Shown piece by piece: positions 1 through 10,019 of a DNA stretch of 64,000 bases. Source of the stretch: Bacteroidota bacterium (GTDB lineage: Bacteria; Bacteroidota; Bacteroidia; J057; JADKCL01); contig JADKCL010000008.1 in NCBI GenBank assembly GCA_016718825.1, positions 209,305 through 273,304 on the forward strand, given 5' to 3'. Both the position numbers and the translations under genes were made by a program. The notes under the pieces were generated by a model. It saw only the letters and a list, made by a program, of their open reading frames with translations. It made no database searches and had not been told where the DNA came from. Within the stretch, counting starts at the first letter, position 1. Every line of letters begins with the position of its first letter.

Positions 1-199
1 ATTTCAACGTTCCGACCAGATGTAAGTGGATTTTGGAGTCCCTGTCGAATTTGCCTCGGCTGAACTTGAAGTGTGAACGGCACAATTCGGCGAATTTTCA
101 GACATCGACTTGTCGGCTGCAAGACATCGTGGTTGGTATTCTAAGTCAGGAAGGTTAAATTTGAGAGAGGTAGCCATTGAGTACCCCGACTTGACCTCC

Positions 200-3100
200 A
201 TGCTTGGATCCAATTATATGCACCTTCAATGCAGAGTGGCGATTTGCAGCCTACTCATTGGATTCCTTTGCCTTTTTTCCGGAAATGTGAGGGCAGGCCA
301 TATTTCTGGGGTCGATGTTGGATATGAATGCATCAACGGTTGCACCATCAGGGTTCATTTTCGAGCCTATCGGGATTGCAGTTCTCCCATCACAAATGTC
401 TCACCGATCGGGACACTTTCCATCGTTGCCGACAGTGGTTGTCCCATTCCCCCGCGCATGGGGCCATGGGTCAATGCTTCCAACTTGGAAGTAACTCCAG
501 TCTGCCCTGGCACCCCGACCCGATGCAATACCCCCAATGCCGCGATCAATGGCATCATGGAGCATTACTGGTATGCAGATTTTGACTTTTGCTCGGCCAC
601 CTGCTCCACCTATACCATTCAATGGCAGACATGCTGCCGCAACGGGAACATTTCGACCCTCTTTCTCCCCAATTCGGTGGGTTTGTATGCTTCAACCACC
701 GTCAATCCCTTCTTGTCTCCTTGCAATAGCGCGCCGACCTTCAACAGCCCTCCCGTGTTGTTCATTTGCCAAGGGCAAAGCTATTTCTTCTCCCAAGGCG
801 CGACGGACCCAGACAACGATTCGCTTTCTTATTCCCTGGGCCCATGTTTGGGCAGTGCCAATACTTCCGTGCCTTACCTTCCATTTGCAAATCCATCGCA
901 GCCGCTTACCGGCGATTGGGAGGTGATTTTGGATTCTCTTACCGGCGACTTGGTCATTCGCCCCGACCTCAATGGTCCTTTCCCGGGTAGCCTTCAGACA
1001 GGTGTGCTCTGCGTGTATGTCCAAGAATGGCGCGCCGGCCAACTCATCAATACGATTGTGCGGGATTTGCAAATCACAGTCATTCCCTGTGCCGCTAATG
1101 ACCCGCCGGTGACACTGGGCGTGGTGAACTTGTCTGGAGGGTTACAGCTCAACCATTTCGCGGTGAGCACCTGTGTCGGCGCGACGGTTTGCTTTGATAT
1201 GCGTATTACGGATTCAGATCTGCTTCAGACACAGACAGTTTGGTGGAACCAAAGTCTTGCTGCGATGGGAGCCACCTTTACCCTCGCTTCCAATCCTACC
1301 ATCACCGACACAGTGATTGGCCTCATGCCTACGGTGAGATTTTGTTGGACGCCTCCCATTGCGGGCAATTTTAATTTTGGTGTGATCATGCGGGACGATG
1401 CTTGCCCTACCTATGGGATCAGCCAATACAATTTTCAGATTGAGGTAAGCCAAATGCAGGTGCAGGCGCAGGATTCTGTGACGGGATGCAAGGTCGTCTC
1501 GCTTTGTGCGATTCCTCAAGGCGGCAATTTTCCCTATCATTATCTTTGGACCGGCGTCGGTGGGCTATCCACCAATGCGGGTTACCAAGACAGTTGCTTG
1601 GCGCATTCCTATCCGAGTTCAGGTTCATTTCCCTACACCTTGCTACTTGAGGACGCCATTGGATGTACAGCTGTTTGGCAAGATACCGTGGTGATTCCCA
1701 ACAATGTGCTTGCCGACGCTGGGCCTGACATGGCGACGTGTGCCAATCAGCCGACGGTGATCGGAAATCCGCCGCAGCCAAGCCAACTGCTCACTTACAA
1801 TTGGTCACCCTTGATCGGCCTTACCAATGCCAATGCGGCGCAGCCGACGGTTACCTTGTCCAACAATACATTGCTCCCGCAACAGCAGGCCTATATTTTG
1901 GCCATTACCGACACGGTAACCTTCTGCGTCGATGAAGATACGATGGTGATGACGGTCTATCCGATTCCGTCTTCGCCCTTCAACTTGATAGACAGTGTTT
2001 GCCAGGCCGAGGTTGTCGGTATTCCTTATTTGGGAACGAGCGGACCTGGCGCAAACTATGCCTGGACGTTTGCAGGTGGCATTCCTGCCTTGGCGGGGGG
2101 GCAAGGACCACACCAAGTGTCTTGGGCGCAACCCGGCCCGCACGAGGTCACGCTAACGGTGACGGAAAACGGCTGCGTTTCCCCGACTGAGCGTGACACC
2201 GTTTTTGTAAGAACCAACCCGACGGCTGTGATCGGTCCCGTGTTGAACCAATGTTTGGTTGGAAACAGCTTCAATTTCCAGAATTTAGGCAATTTTGGAA
2301 TGGGGGCCACGCATGCATGGTCATTTTGGCCCAATGCGACACCCTCGGTAAGTGCGCTTCAAAATCCAACGGGAATCGTATTTGGAACAGCAGGTCCTAA
2401 ATTGATTACCCTGCTTACAAGTGACCAAAGCTGTTCCAGCGAGCTGGATAGTCTGTATTTGGAGGTTTACCCCGATCCCGACGCCTTGTGGGCCGTTTTG
2501 GGAGGCGTGCAATGTTTTAATGGAAACAGCCACCAATTCGTCGCAAATGCCGGGAATGGCGCCCTCGCAACCTATCAATGGACTTTTCAGGATGGAAGTC
2601 CGGCGACAAGCACCGATACTTTGCCGATCGTTTCCTTTCTCAGTCCCGGACCGAAACTTGTGACCTTGACGGTTACTGCTTTTGGATGTACCGCCTCGCA
2701 TTCCAGCACGGTCATGGTCTATCCGGAACCAACCGTCGCTGCGGGGCCAGATATGTCGTTTTGCGAAGGTGACGGAGGTGTTGATGTCTTTGCGACGACA
2801 TCTGGCGGTACCGCACCCTTTTATTACACTTGGACTTGCAATGCGCTCAGTGGATTCTGTGGGATCGACAGTGTTTTCGACGATGATCCGCATGTAAATC
2901 CCAGTAATTCAGCTGTTTATTTTGTGCAAGTGGTGGATGCCAATGGTTGTACCAGCAATTTGGATTCGCTGATGGTGACTGTTTTGGACAAGCCATCGGT
3001 CAATGCCGGACCAGATTTGAGGCTATGTGGCTTGAATGCTCCCTGTCAGGTGCTGTTGCCGACCGTGATGGGGCAGGGTCCTTTCTCCTTCGAATGGTTT

Positions 3101-5008
3101 CCCGCTACCGGCCTCAACGATTCCAGTTTGTTCAATCCATGTTCAAGACCTGATACCACGACCATATATGTGTTGGTCGCGACGGACCTTTCCAATGGAT
3201 GCAGCAGCGATTACAATACCTTGGATACACTCAGCTCGGTTGTGGTGCATGTCAATCCCGTACCTGTTGCAGATGCTGGGCCCAACGTCGCGTTATGCCC
3301 GGGTGATACGGCGATTCTGCAAGGGACAGGAAGCGGCGCGGGGCCGGCCTACCAATATCAATGGACGCCTTCCAATTCGATGGTTTTGGCAAATGTGCCT
3401 AGCCCTCAAGCCTTTCCTGCCATGACGACGACCTATACGTTGGTCGTTTGGAGCAATGGTTGCCCTAGCGCGGCCGACACCGTGCAGGTACGCGTGCATA
3501 CGACCCCATCGGTCGATGCAGGTTGGGACAGGGACATTTGTCTTGGCGAAAGCGTGATCCTTGATGCCATGGCTGGGGGTGACAGCACTGCGCAATACAC
3601 GTATCAGTGGTCCACGGCTATCGGCTTGAATGACCCCAATATCGAGGATCCCATTGCCACACCACCGCGAAGCACCACTTATTTTGTAGTTGCGACCTCC
3701 AATTGGGGCTGCAGCAGCTCAGCGGACTCAGTGACGATTTCGCTGAGGCCAACGCCAGTGGCCAACGCGGGTGCAGACACGACGGTTTGTTTTGGAAGGC
3801 GCTTGAATTTGAACGGCAGCTATTTTTATGGAGAGACGGATTCGGTCGCGGATCCTTCCGAAATTCAATTTGATTGGACTCCGGGGGTTTTGTTGAGCGA
3901 TTCAGGGATTGCCACACCGTTGCTTGCGCCGGTTGTATCCGGCATGTATTATCTCACGGTCACGCACCAGGATTGTCAAACAATTGATTCCGTGTTGGTT
4001 TTGGTGATACCTGAGCTCAATGCCGGAATTGCAGCAGATACCGCGGTGATTTGCCGAGGAGATTCCCTTCAATTCACAGGTTTGGGTGGCTTGGGTAATC
4101 CGACGTATCAGTGGTCTCCCGCAAATGGGTTGGACGATCCGAATGTTGCGGCTCCTTGGGCCTTCCTTTCAGATAGCACGGAGATCCAACTGATTTTGTC
4201 AGAAGCGGGCTGCAGTGACACTGCTTATTTGGACATTTCAGTGATTCCAAGCCCCGTGGCGGCCTTTTTGCATTCTTCGGAAACCGGATGCGCGCCGCTG
4301 GAATTGAATGTGCAACAGACAAGCAGTGACGCCCAAGGTTTCATTTGGGATTTTGGGGATGGAGCAGCCGTATCCAATCTCCCGACAACCACACATATAT
4401 ATGATGTGCCAGGCACTTATTCGCTGCAATTCACTGCCTTGCACCAAGGTGCCTGCAGTTCACAAGCCTCCAATCTTACGGTCACGGTTTTTCCAGCTCC
4501 CTCGGCCGAGGTGCAGGCCGTTCCGGATTTTCCAGCGCTGCTTTACCTGCCGGAAGCCATCCTTTCCCTGCAAGAATTCAACTCCGATGTTGTTTCGAGC
4601 ACCTGGGATTTCGGGGACGGGATTCAGCTACAAGGCCAATCAGTGACCCATGAATACCTCGCCGCAGGATTTTACAACGTCGTCGTGCATTCAACCAATG
4701 CGCAGGGTTGCATGGCGCATGACACATTGGGCCCTTTTGAGGTCCGAGCCCCGGATTTGTTCATTCCCAATGTCTTCAGCCCCAATGGAGACGGGGTCAA
4801 CGATGCGTTTCTTGTGAATTATTCAGGCGATCAACCGTTTACGCTCACCATTTTGGATCGATGGGGTTCATCGGTTTACCAGAACTTGCAAAAAAACGAC
4901 GGTTGGGATGGCACGGTCAACGGACAAGCCGCACCTGCGGGAGTTTACTATTACAGCTTACGAATCGGAGGCAAAAGCTATTCTGGAGAACTAACGCTAA
5001 TGCATTAG
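200..5008 (+). CDS. Giant PKD/Ig-like repeat surface protein with gliding-motility (T9SS type B) C-terminal domain
   Basis: About 1602 residues. The ATG at 200 (or 218) is followed by a hydrophobic signal peptide ending near VRAG, so the reading frame upstream of 200 is probably not translated. The N-terminal 170 residues are cysteine-rich with YRDC and QTCCRN motifs, a pattern common in large Bacteroidota adhesin-like proteins. The middle is a chain of Ig/PKD-like repeats, each opening with AGPD plus a cysteine and containing a Y-x-W-x-P core and a GC pair. Two clear PKD domains with WDFGDG motifs lie near the end. The last 85 residues begin PNVFSPNGDGVND and end with a GELTL strand, the type B sorting domain used for export through type IX secretion. 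By family this is a cell-surface adhesin or structural protein; the ligand is unknown. Confidence 0.9.
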   Translation: MLGSNYMHLQCRVAICSLLIGFLCLFSGNVRAGHISGVDVGYECINGCTIRVHFRAYRDCSSPITNVSPIGTLSIVADSGCPIPPRMGPWVNASNLEVTPVCPGTPTRCNTPNAAINGIMEHYWYADFDFCSATCSTYTIQWQTCCRNGNISTLFLPNSVGLYASTTVNPFLSPCNSAPTFNSPPVLFICQGQSYFFSQGATDPDNDSLSYSLGPCLGSANTSVPYLPFANPSQPLTGDWEVILDSLTGDLVIRPDLNGPFPGSLQTGVLCVYVQEWRAGQLINTIVRDLQITVIPCAANDPPVTLGVVNLSGGLQLNHFAVSTCVGATVCFDMRITDSDLLQTQTVWWNQSLAAMGATFTLASNPTITDTVIGLMPTVRFCWTPPIAGNFNFGVIMRDDACPTYGISQYNFQIEVSQMQVQAQDSVTGCKVVSLCAIPQGGNFPYHYLWTGVGGLSTNAGYQDSCLAHSYPSSGSFPYTLLLEDAIGCTAVWQDTVVIPNNVLADAGPDMATCANQPTVIGNPPQPSQLLTYNWSPLIGLTNANAAQPTVTLSNNTLLPQQQAYILAITDTVTFCVDEDTMVMTVYPIPSSPFNLIDSVCQAEVVGIPYLGTSGPGANYAWTFAGGIPALAGGQGPHQVSWAQPGPHEVTLTVTENGCVSPTERDTVFVRTNPTAVIGPVLNQCLVGNSFNFQNLGNFGMGATHAWSFWPNATPSVSALQNPTGIVFGTAGPKLITLLTSDQSCSSELDSLYLEVYPDPDALWAVLGGVQCFNGNSHQFVANAGNGALATYQWTFQDGSPATSTDTLPIVSFLSPGPKLVTLTVTAFGCTASHSSTVMVYPEPTVAAGPDMSFCEGDGGVDVFATTSGGTAPFYYTWTCNALSGFCGIDSVFDDDPHVNPSNSAVYFVQVVDANGCTSNLDSLMVTVLDKPSVNAGPDLRLCGLNAPCQVLLPTVMGQGPFSFEWFPATGLNDSSLFNPCSRPDTTTIYVLVATDLSNGCSSDYNTLDTLSSVVVHVNPVPVADAGPNVALCPGDTAILQGTGSGAGPAYQYQWTPSNSMVLANVPSPQAFPAMTTTYTLVVWSNGCPSAADTVQVRVHTTPSVDAGWDRDICLGESVILDAMAGGDSTAQYTYQWSTAIGLNDPNIEDPIATPPRSTTYFVVATSNWGCSSSADSVTISLRPTPVANAGADTTVCFGRRLNLNGSYFYGETDSVADPSEIQFDWTPGVLLSDSGIATPLLAPVVSGMYYLTVTHQDCQTIDSVLVLVIPELNAGIAADTAVICRGDSLQFTGLGGLGNPTYQWSPANGLDDPNVAAPWAFLSDSTEIQLILSEAGCSDTAYLDISVIPSPVAAFLHSSETGCAPLELNVQQTSSDAQGFIWDFGDGAAVSNLPTTTHIYDVPGTYSLQFTALHQGACSSQASNLTVTVFPAPSAEVQAVPDFPALLYLPEAILSLQEFNSDVVSSTWDFGDGIQLQGQSVTHEYLAAGFYNVVVHSTNAQGCMAHDTLGPFEVRAPDLFIPNVFSPNGDGVNDAFLVNYSGDQPFTLTILDRWGSSVYQNLQKNDGWDGTVNGQAAPAGVYYYSLRIGGKSYSGELTLMH

Positions 5009-5104
5009 TGGCAAGAATTCATGCTGCACCAATGAAATCATACAAACGTACGTAGCCTAGAAATGGCTTTCACTGTTAAAAAGCAAAATTCCAATCAATC
5101 AAAG

Positions 5105-5410
5105 TCAGGCGTTGGAGATGTATACTTTTACCCCAAAGGCGATCAGGACAATCGCTGCTGTGCAAAAAAAGGAATACTTAATGACATTGGCACCGTTGCG
5201 AAATTTAAAAATGAGATGAGTGGCGGTGCAAGTGAAGGTGAAAATCATTGGGAGGAGCGCAGGGTACAGGGCCAAGCTTTCGGCAAGATTACCTTGCAAT
5301 AAAGCCACAAAAGATCGCTGCATGCCGCATCCAAAGCATTCAATTCCTAAAAAGGACTTGTATGGGCAAGCCAAATAATGATTTTTGAACCAATCTACAA
5401 TTGGATCCAT
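5105..5410 (-). CDS. DUF2752 small membrane protein
   Basis: About 101 residues from the ATG at 5410; the frame opens at 5446 but residues before MDPIVDWF look untranslated. The motif CPYKSFLGIECFGCGMQRSF is the DUF2752 signature (cysteines plus a G-C-G-M-x-R stretch). Two hydrophobic segments follow. Function of the family is unknown. It lies 58 bp downstream of the CCC-motif-type membrane protein on the same strand, a pairing often seen in Bacteroidota, so the two are probably cotranscribed. Confidence 0.75.
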   Translation of the reverse strand: MDPIVDWFKNHYLACPYKSFLGIECFGCGMQRSFVALLQGNLAESLALYPALLPMIFTFTCTATHLIFKFRNGANVIKYSFFCTAAIVLIAFGVKVYISNA

Positions 5411-5468
5411 CTTCAAGTACGCAACCCACAAATTGGAGAGAACCAAGTCATTGTGGCACGATAATTAA

Positions 5469-5840
5469 CTATCTATACAAAGCGCCACTACTCGCCAAAG
5501 TGGCACCCATGATAGCAACGTAAACGATCAGGAAAATGATATAGGCGATTGACAATCCCAATCCTACAAAGGCACAAATCCTTCCTGCATTCAGGTTCTT
5601 GTAGGAACCAGCCGAGTAGTTGCTTGGATTATTCACATATTCCGAATTCGCTTTTCCGTACAAAACCAAAGCAATGACGGCACAGATGATACCCAGAACT
5701 CCGTAGCAAAAGCACCCGACAATTGACACGATACCAAGAACCAAGACTGCTGTTGAATTTGGGATCGGGATCGAGGATTGTCCACCACCGCCAAAACTTT
5801 GATTTGGATTTCCACCGTAAGGATTACCTTGATTTTCCAT
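5469..5840 (-). CDS. CCC-motif/DUF4190-type small membrane protein
   Basis: 123 residues. A Gly/Asn/Pro-rich cytoplasmic-type N-terminus (about 25 residues) is followed by a hydrophobic segment containing the cysteines of VGCFCYGVLGIICA, a short polar stretch with NPSNYS, and a second membrane segment near the C-terminus. The arrangement matches the small two-helix CCC-motif membrane proteins of Bacteroidota. The molecular role is not established. It precedes the DUF2752 gene on the same strand. Start is the ATG at 5840, with an A/T-rich leader upstream. Confidence 0.7.
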   Translation of the reverse strand: MENQGNPYGGNPNQSFGGGGQSSIPIPNSTAVLVLGIVSIVGCFCYGVLGIICAVIALVLYGKANSEYVNNPSNYSAGSYKNLNAGRICAFVGLGLSIAYIIFLIVYVAIMGATLASSGALYR

Positions 5841-6043
5841 TTTTTGTTGGCTAAGAGGGTTTAATAATTAGTTGCTAGATTCTTAGCAAAACAAACCTAA
5901 TCAGGAATTTCATACAAAAAAAATTTTCCGTCCGCTAGGCCACCAAAATTCCTCGGGGAGTGACTTTGTTTCTCTTTTGGATGCTGAATTCTTGGAAGAT
6001 CGACCTTCACCGATAAAGGCAAAATCGCATTTCACTCCTTATT

Positions 6044-6072
6044 TTGCTTGTTTTTTTTCTTCCCTATCTTTA
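6044..6072 (+). promoter_or_regulatory. Candidate Bacteroidota-type promoter for the glycan cassette
   Basis: A TTG at 6044-6046 and TATCTTTA at 6065-6072 are separated by 18 bases. This resembles the Bacteroidota sigma consensus (TTG, about 19 bases, TAnnTTTG). It lies 21 bases before the ATG at 6094 in an otherwise empty 250-bp gap. Supported by pattern only. Confidence 0.4.
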
Positions 6073-6093
6073 CATGCGAAATGCATGGTTTGA

Positions 6094-7296
6094 ATGAAAA
6101 TTCTGTACTACTCACCCAACCCCAACCTGAATTTGAGTGATCCCGCCGGATACGGGACGCATATGCGGGAAATGATCAAAGCATTTCGCGCCTTGGGCCA
6201 TGAGGTGGAGGTGCATATCATGGGCGGCACCGAGCCCAAGCCGAGTGTCGCAGCCAAACCCTCCCTGATGAAACGGTTAGCTAAGGTGGTCATTCCGGCG
6301 CGCCGTTGGCAGACCCTCAAGGACCAACGTCTGGAAGAATTTGACAACGATGCCTATGACCGTTTGCTCTTGAAAATGAGGGAATTCAAGCCCGACTTTG
6401 TCTATGAACGCGCCAATTATTTTCAAACCTCCGGTGTGAACGCGGCACGTAGATTGAAGGTGATGCATTTCCTTGAAGTCAATTCGCCGTATGTCGAGGA
6501 AAAAGTCGAATTGGAAGGTGATAGCGGCATGCTGGAAAAAGCACGCGAAAAAGAGGGCTGGCAACTGACCAAAACCGACCATGTTTTGGTGGTTTCATCC
6601 TCTTTGCGGGAGTATTTTCTGCATCAACACCGCGTGTACGCTGCCAAATTTTCCGTCGTCCCCAATGCAATTGACCCTGAAAAGGGAAAAGTGAATCCGC
6701 AGGATGTCGCTGCTGTCAAGTCCCAATACAATTTGGAAGGCAAAACCGTCGTCGGATGGGTGGGCTCGATACAGCCGTGGCACGGCGTAGAGACCTTGAT
6801 TTCCAGCTTCGCAGTGGTCGCAAAGCAACGTGCCGACATTGCTTTGCTCGTCGTCGGAAGTGGCGAAACTATCGCCACCATGCAGAAACTCGCCGCCGAA
6901 AGCGGCGTAGCCGACCGCATTCATTTCACAGGATCCATACCGCATGCGCAGGTGTTTGCCCACATCGCTGCGATGGACATCGCCGTGTTGCCCGACACCA
7001 AATGGTATTGCTCGCCGATCAAAATCTTTGAATATGGCCTTCTGGGTAAGGCCATTGTGGCGACCCACCATGCAGCGGTTTTGGATGTAATGGTGCCCGA
7101 TCAGGACGGCATCATCATCGAGCCGGGCGCCGAGCGCCTCCAAGCCGCCTTGTTGAAATTGATCGCAGATCCTGCCTTGCGCAGCCAACTCGGGGCGCAT
7201 TGGCAGCAAAAAGTGTTGCGCTCCCATACCTGGGAAGCCAATGCCCGGCGGGTATTGGAACTCTTCGAATTTGCCCAAACCAGCGTCGCAAGGTGA
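6094..7296 (+). CDS. Glycosyltransferase family 4
   Basis: 400 residues, GT-B fold. The N-terminal domain opens MKILYYSPNPN with a GYGTHMREMIKAF helix typical of GT4 acceptor domains. The C-terminal nucleotide-sugar domain holds VVPNAID, the strand GWVGSIQPWHG and the EYGLLGKAIV segment, where the glutamate contacts the donor in this family. It is cytoplasmic and probably membrane-peripheral, transferring a sugar from an NDP-sugar to a surface glycan or lipid carrier; donor and acceptor cannot be read from sequence. First gene of a tight four-gene cassette: the next start is 2 bp after this stop. Confidence 0.88.
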   Translation: MKILYYSPNPNLNLSDPAGYGTHMREMIKAFRALGHEVEVHIMGGTEPKPSVAAKPSLMKRLAKVVIPARRWQTLKDQRLEEFDNDAYDRLLLKMREFKPDFVYERANYFQTSGVNAARRLKVMHFLEVNSPYVEEKVELEGDSGMLEKAREKEGWQLTKTDHVLVVSSSLREYFLHQHRVYAAKFSVVPNAIDPEKGKVNPQDVAAVKSQYNLEGKTVVGWVGSIQPWHGVETLISSFAVVAKQRADIALLVVGSGETIATMQKLAAESGVADRIHFTGSIPHAQVFAHIAAMDIAVLPDTKWYCSPIKIFEYGLLGKAIVATHHAAVLDVMVPDQDGIIIEPGAERLQAALLKLIADPALRSQLGAHWQQKVLRSHTWEANARRVLELFEFAQTSVAR

Positions 7297-7298
7297 AA

Positions 7299-8078
7299 AT
7301 GCAGGTCGACGTGGTGATGCTCGCCTACACCGGCAGCAGCGACATTTTCGAAATGAATGCCAAGGCGATTTCCTCCTTGCGTGCATCCGAGCCTGAAATC
7401 GAATTCAACGTTTTTCTCCTCGAAAGCAATGCGAATTTCATCCACATGGGCTGGCGTTACGATGCTGCGACACAGGTGATTTACCCCAAGGAGCAATTCA
7501 ATTTTAACAGGTTCAACAACATCGGCTTGGCACTTGGCAAAGCCGAATGGGTGGTTTTCAGCAACAATGACGTTGTTTTTCATCCCGGTTGGTTTTCTGC
7601 GATGATGACCGTGCAGCAGGAGCAGCCGCAGATTCGTTGCTTTTGTCCCGTGGATGTCGCGTCCAAACATACGCCTGAAGGTACATTTGAAAAGGGAGAG
7701 CGCTTCAGGATCGGCCATTTGGTCAGGGTGACCTTCACAGGATGGTGTTTTGTCGTGCAGCGTTCGGTTTTTGAGGAGACCGGACCGTTTGACGAACGCT
7801 TTGACTACTACTTTGCCGACGACGATTTTACGATGCAACTGCGGAAACAGGACATTTTGAATGCCGCCGTGCCCGATTCCTTCGTCACCCACCTTGCCCA
7901 CGTAACGAGCCGAAAAAACGCATTGGACATATCCGAGAAGTTCAGAAGCGACCAAAAAGCCTTCCAAAACAAGTGGGGTTCCCAACGATTCATCGCTTGG
8001 AAGAACCGCCTGACCGAAAAAGTGCTGCGACCTTTGGGATTGAAGGCATTAATTCGGCAACTTTACCGCCACAATTAG
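7299..8078 (+). CDS. Glycosyltransferase family 2
   Basis: 259 residues from the ATG at 7299, 2 bp after the preceding stop. The frame is open further upstream, but that part overlaps the GT4 gene. The protein begins VDVVMLAYTGS, a GT2 first strand, has a NNDVVFHPGW segment resembling the metal-binding region, and an FDYYFADDDFTMQLRK stretch matching the acidic catalytic-base region of GT2 enzymes. No membrane helix is evident. It likely adds a sugar during synthesis of the same surface glycan as its neighbours. Confidence 0.85.
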   Translation: MQVDVVMLAYTGSSDIFEMNAKAISSLRASEPEIEFNVFLLESNANFIHMGWRYDAATQVIYPKEQFNFNRFNNIGLALGKAEWVVFSNNDVVFHPGWFSAMMTVQQEQPQIRCFCPVDVASKHTPEGTFEKGERFRIGHLVRVTFTGWCFVVQRSVFEETGPFDERFDYYFADDDFTMQLRKQDILNAAVPDSFVTHLAHVTSRKNALDISEKFRSDQKAFQNKWGSQRFIAWKNRLTEKVLRPLGLKALIRQLYRHN

Positions 8079-8081
8079 GGC

Positions 8082-8798
8082 ATGTCGACAGTAGAGACTT
8101 TATACAAGGAAAAAGGGAAGGTAGAAAAATACTATACCCTGTGTCGCGACGATGTCGTTCGGTTTCTGACCAAGTTCTTGAAAAAGAATGACCGGAAGCT
8201 TGTTCGCGTTTTGGAAATCGGCTGCTCGGGCGGTGGTACCGGCAGGCTGATGAAGGAGAAGTTCGGCGTAGAATTTTACGCTGGGGTCGAACTGATGCCT
8301 GATGCTGCGAAACAAGCGGCGACAAATATCGATTGGGTCAAATGCGACAACATCGAGGAAATGATCGACCAAGGTCGCCTCGGTGAATTGCCCGAAGGGA
8401 AATTTGATGCGATTCTGTTTTTGGACGTCCTCGAGCACCTTTACAATCCTTGGGAAGTCGTCGATGCGCTGCCAAAGTTGCTGAATCCGAATGGGATTTT
8501 GGTCGGCAGTATCCCCAATGCCGGCAATCTCTACATTCTCTGGAAACTGATGCGCGATCAGTTTGAATATGAAGACGAAGGGCTGCTGGATCGCACGCAC
8601 CTTCGGTTTTTTACGCTGCAAACGATCAAAAACATGCTGCGCAAGCATTTTGACCTGATCTTCTTGGACAGCAACCATGACACTTGGAAGACCATGAACT
8701 GGCAGCAAAAATTCTTCTACATCCCGACATTGGGGCTGTGGAAGCGGCTGTTCATCCGGCAATACCTCTTCATCGGGCAAGTCAAAAAAGCTGAATGA
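8082..8798 (+). CDS. Class I SAM-dependent methyltransferase
   Basis: 238 residues. Motif I is VLEIGCSGGGTGR, followed by the acidic residue at the end of strand 2 (GVEL). The FDAILFLDVLEHL segment is motif II of the methyltransferase-11/12 (UbiG-like) superfamily, and GILVGSIPN follows as post-motif III. In glycan clusters such enzymes methylate sugars or the glycan terminus; the substrate here is inferred only from context. It starts 3 bp after the GT2 stop and its own stop overlaps the next start by 4 bases (ATGA). Confidence 0.88.
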   Translation: MSTVETLYKEKGKVEKYYTLCRDDVVRFLTKFLKKNDRKLVRVLEIGCSGGGTGRLMKEKFGVEFYAGVELMPDAAKQAATNIDWVKCDNIEEMIDQGRLGELPEGKFDAILFLDVLEHLYNPWEVVDALPKLLNPNGILVGSIPNAGNLYILWKLMRDQFEYEDEGLLDRTHLRFFTLQTIKNMLRKHFDLIFLDSNHDTWKTMNWQQKFFYIPTLGLWKRLFIRQYLFIGQVKKAE

Positions 8799-9731
8799 TG
8801 GGGAAAGTTGGCGGCAATATTCAGAAAATCCTGGTGACAGGCGGGGCCGGATTTATCGGTTCGGCCGTGATCAAGGCATTGCAAACCTTCCCTGTGGAAT
8901 TGCTGGTCATTGATGACCTGAGTTTTGGCAACCGTGCCTTTGTGAATTTGCCGGATTCGCATTTTCGGGTGCTGAATATTCTGGACAAAGGAGGGGGTAA
9001 ATGCCGTTTTTGACGAATTCAAGCCTGATTGGGTGATTCATCTGGCAGCTGTGCATTTTATTCCTTGGTGCAATGCCCATCCCTACGAGGCGGCTGACAT
9101 CAACATTCGCGGAACGATGCATGTCTTGGATGCTGCCAAGCGGGTAGGGGTGAAGGGTGTTTTGTTTGCTTCGACGGCAGCGGTTTATCCGATTGCAGAT
9201 GAGGCGGTTGGCGAGACGCATCCGACGGGGCCGCTCGATATCTATGGATTGACCAAGCTCACCGGGGAGCGGCTTTGCCATGAATTTCACCTCGAATCGG
9301 GGATTGCGACGGTGGTTTGCCGGTTTTTTAATGCATTTGGCCCGAATGAAACCAATCCGCATTTGATTCCGGAGATTGCAGCACAAATCAACGCCGGTGC
9401 TCGCGTGCTAATGCTGGGCAATCAGGCGCCCAAGCGCGACTTCATCCATACGAGCGACATGGCGCGTGCTGTGATTTCGCTTTTGGAAACCTTTGAATCC
9501 GGATTCGACACATTTAACCTCGGCCGCGGCATCGAATACAGTGTTTTGGAAATTGCAGCGGCCTTTGGCAACGCTTTGGGCGAAGCAGTGCGCGTAGAAA
9601 TCGATCCTGCCAAAGTGCGTAAAACGGATCGCCTGCACCTGTTGGCGGATATTTCGAAACTCAAAGCCTTCACGGGCTGGGAACCTTTGGTCGGAATTGA
9701 CGACGGAATTGCGACGCTGATTGAGCGTTGA
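8795..9731 (+). CDS. NAD-dependent sugar epimerase/dehydratase (one frameshift)
   Basis: About 311 residues once one frameshift is repaired. The Rossmann motif VTGGAGFIGSAV and a DDLSFGN segment are in the first frame (8795-9013). The second frame carries HLAAVHFIP, FASTAAVYP, the catalytic YGLTK pair, and RDFIHTSDMA typical of extended short-chain dehydrogenases acting on NDP-sugars. The break is in a run of five G at 8993-8997. Removing one G restores a continuous frame through GGVNAVFDEF into IHLAAVHF, so a sequencing error is likely. It overlaps the methyltransferase by 4 bases and closes the glycan cassette. Probably supplies an NDP-sugar (4-epimerase or 4,6-dehydratase type). Confidence 0.85.
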
Positions 9732-9746
9732 CAATTCGGCAGGGAC

Positions 9747-9932
9747 CTAGATGCCCTTTTCCTTTTCCTCCAGCAAAACCTCTTCTTCCTCTTCACGTTT
9801 TTTGCGGGGCACGTCCGTGGACGCGTCCAAAGCAAATGGCGGCGGTGCCATGATGCGTCCGGGCAAATCATGCTCAGGCGTCTGCACCTTGACAGGGTTG
9901 CGCTTTCGGTCTTTGTCGGCGGAGGATTTCAT
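9747..9932 (-). CDS. Small highly charged protein, unknown function
   Basis: 61 residues, lysine/arginine-rich at the start and with a run of glutamates at the end (KKREEEEEVLLEE). The middle reads PGRIMAPPPFALDAS. A P-P-x-F-x-L-x-AS element followed by an acidic tail recalls short motifs in Bacteroidota proteins linked to contractile injection systems, but no such system is in the window, so this is only a resemblance. It lies 87 bp downstream of tmk on the same strand. The opposite strand is also open over this span with a serine-rich, less protein-like sequence. Confidence 0.4.
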   Translation of the reverse strand: MKSSADKDRKRNPVKVQTPEHDLPGRIMAPPPFALDASTDVPRKKREEEEEVLLEEKEKGI

Positions 9933-10019
9933 GGAATTTTCGCACTATTTCGTGAGAACCAATTTAGACAGAAATTGGGCGTTTTGCAATGCAAATTCCT
10001 GTAAATCAGAATCCATGAC

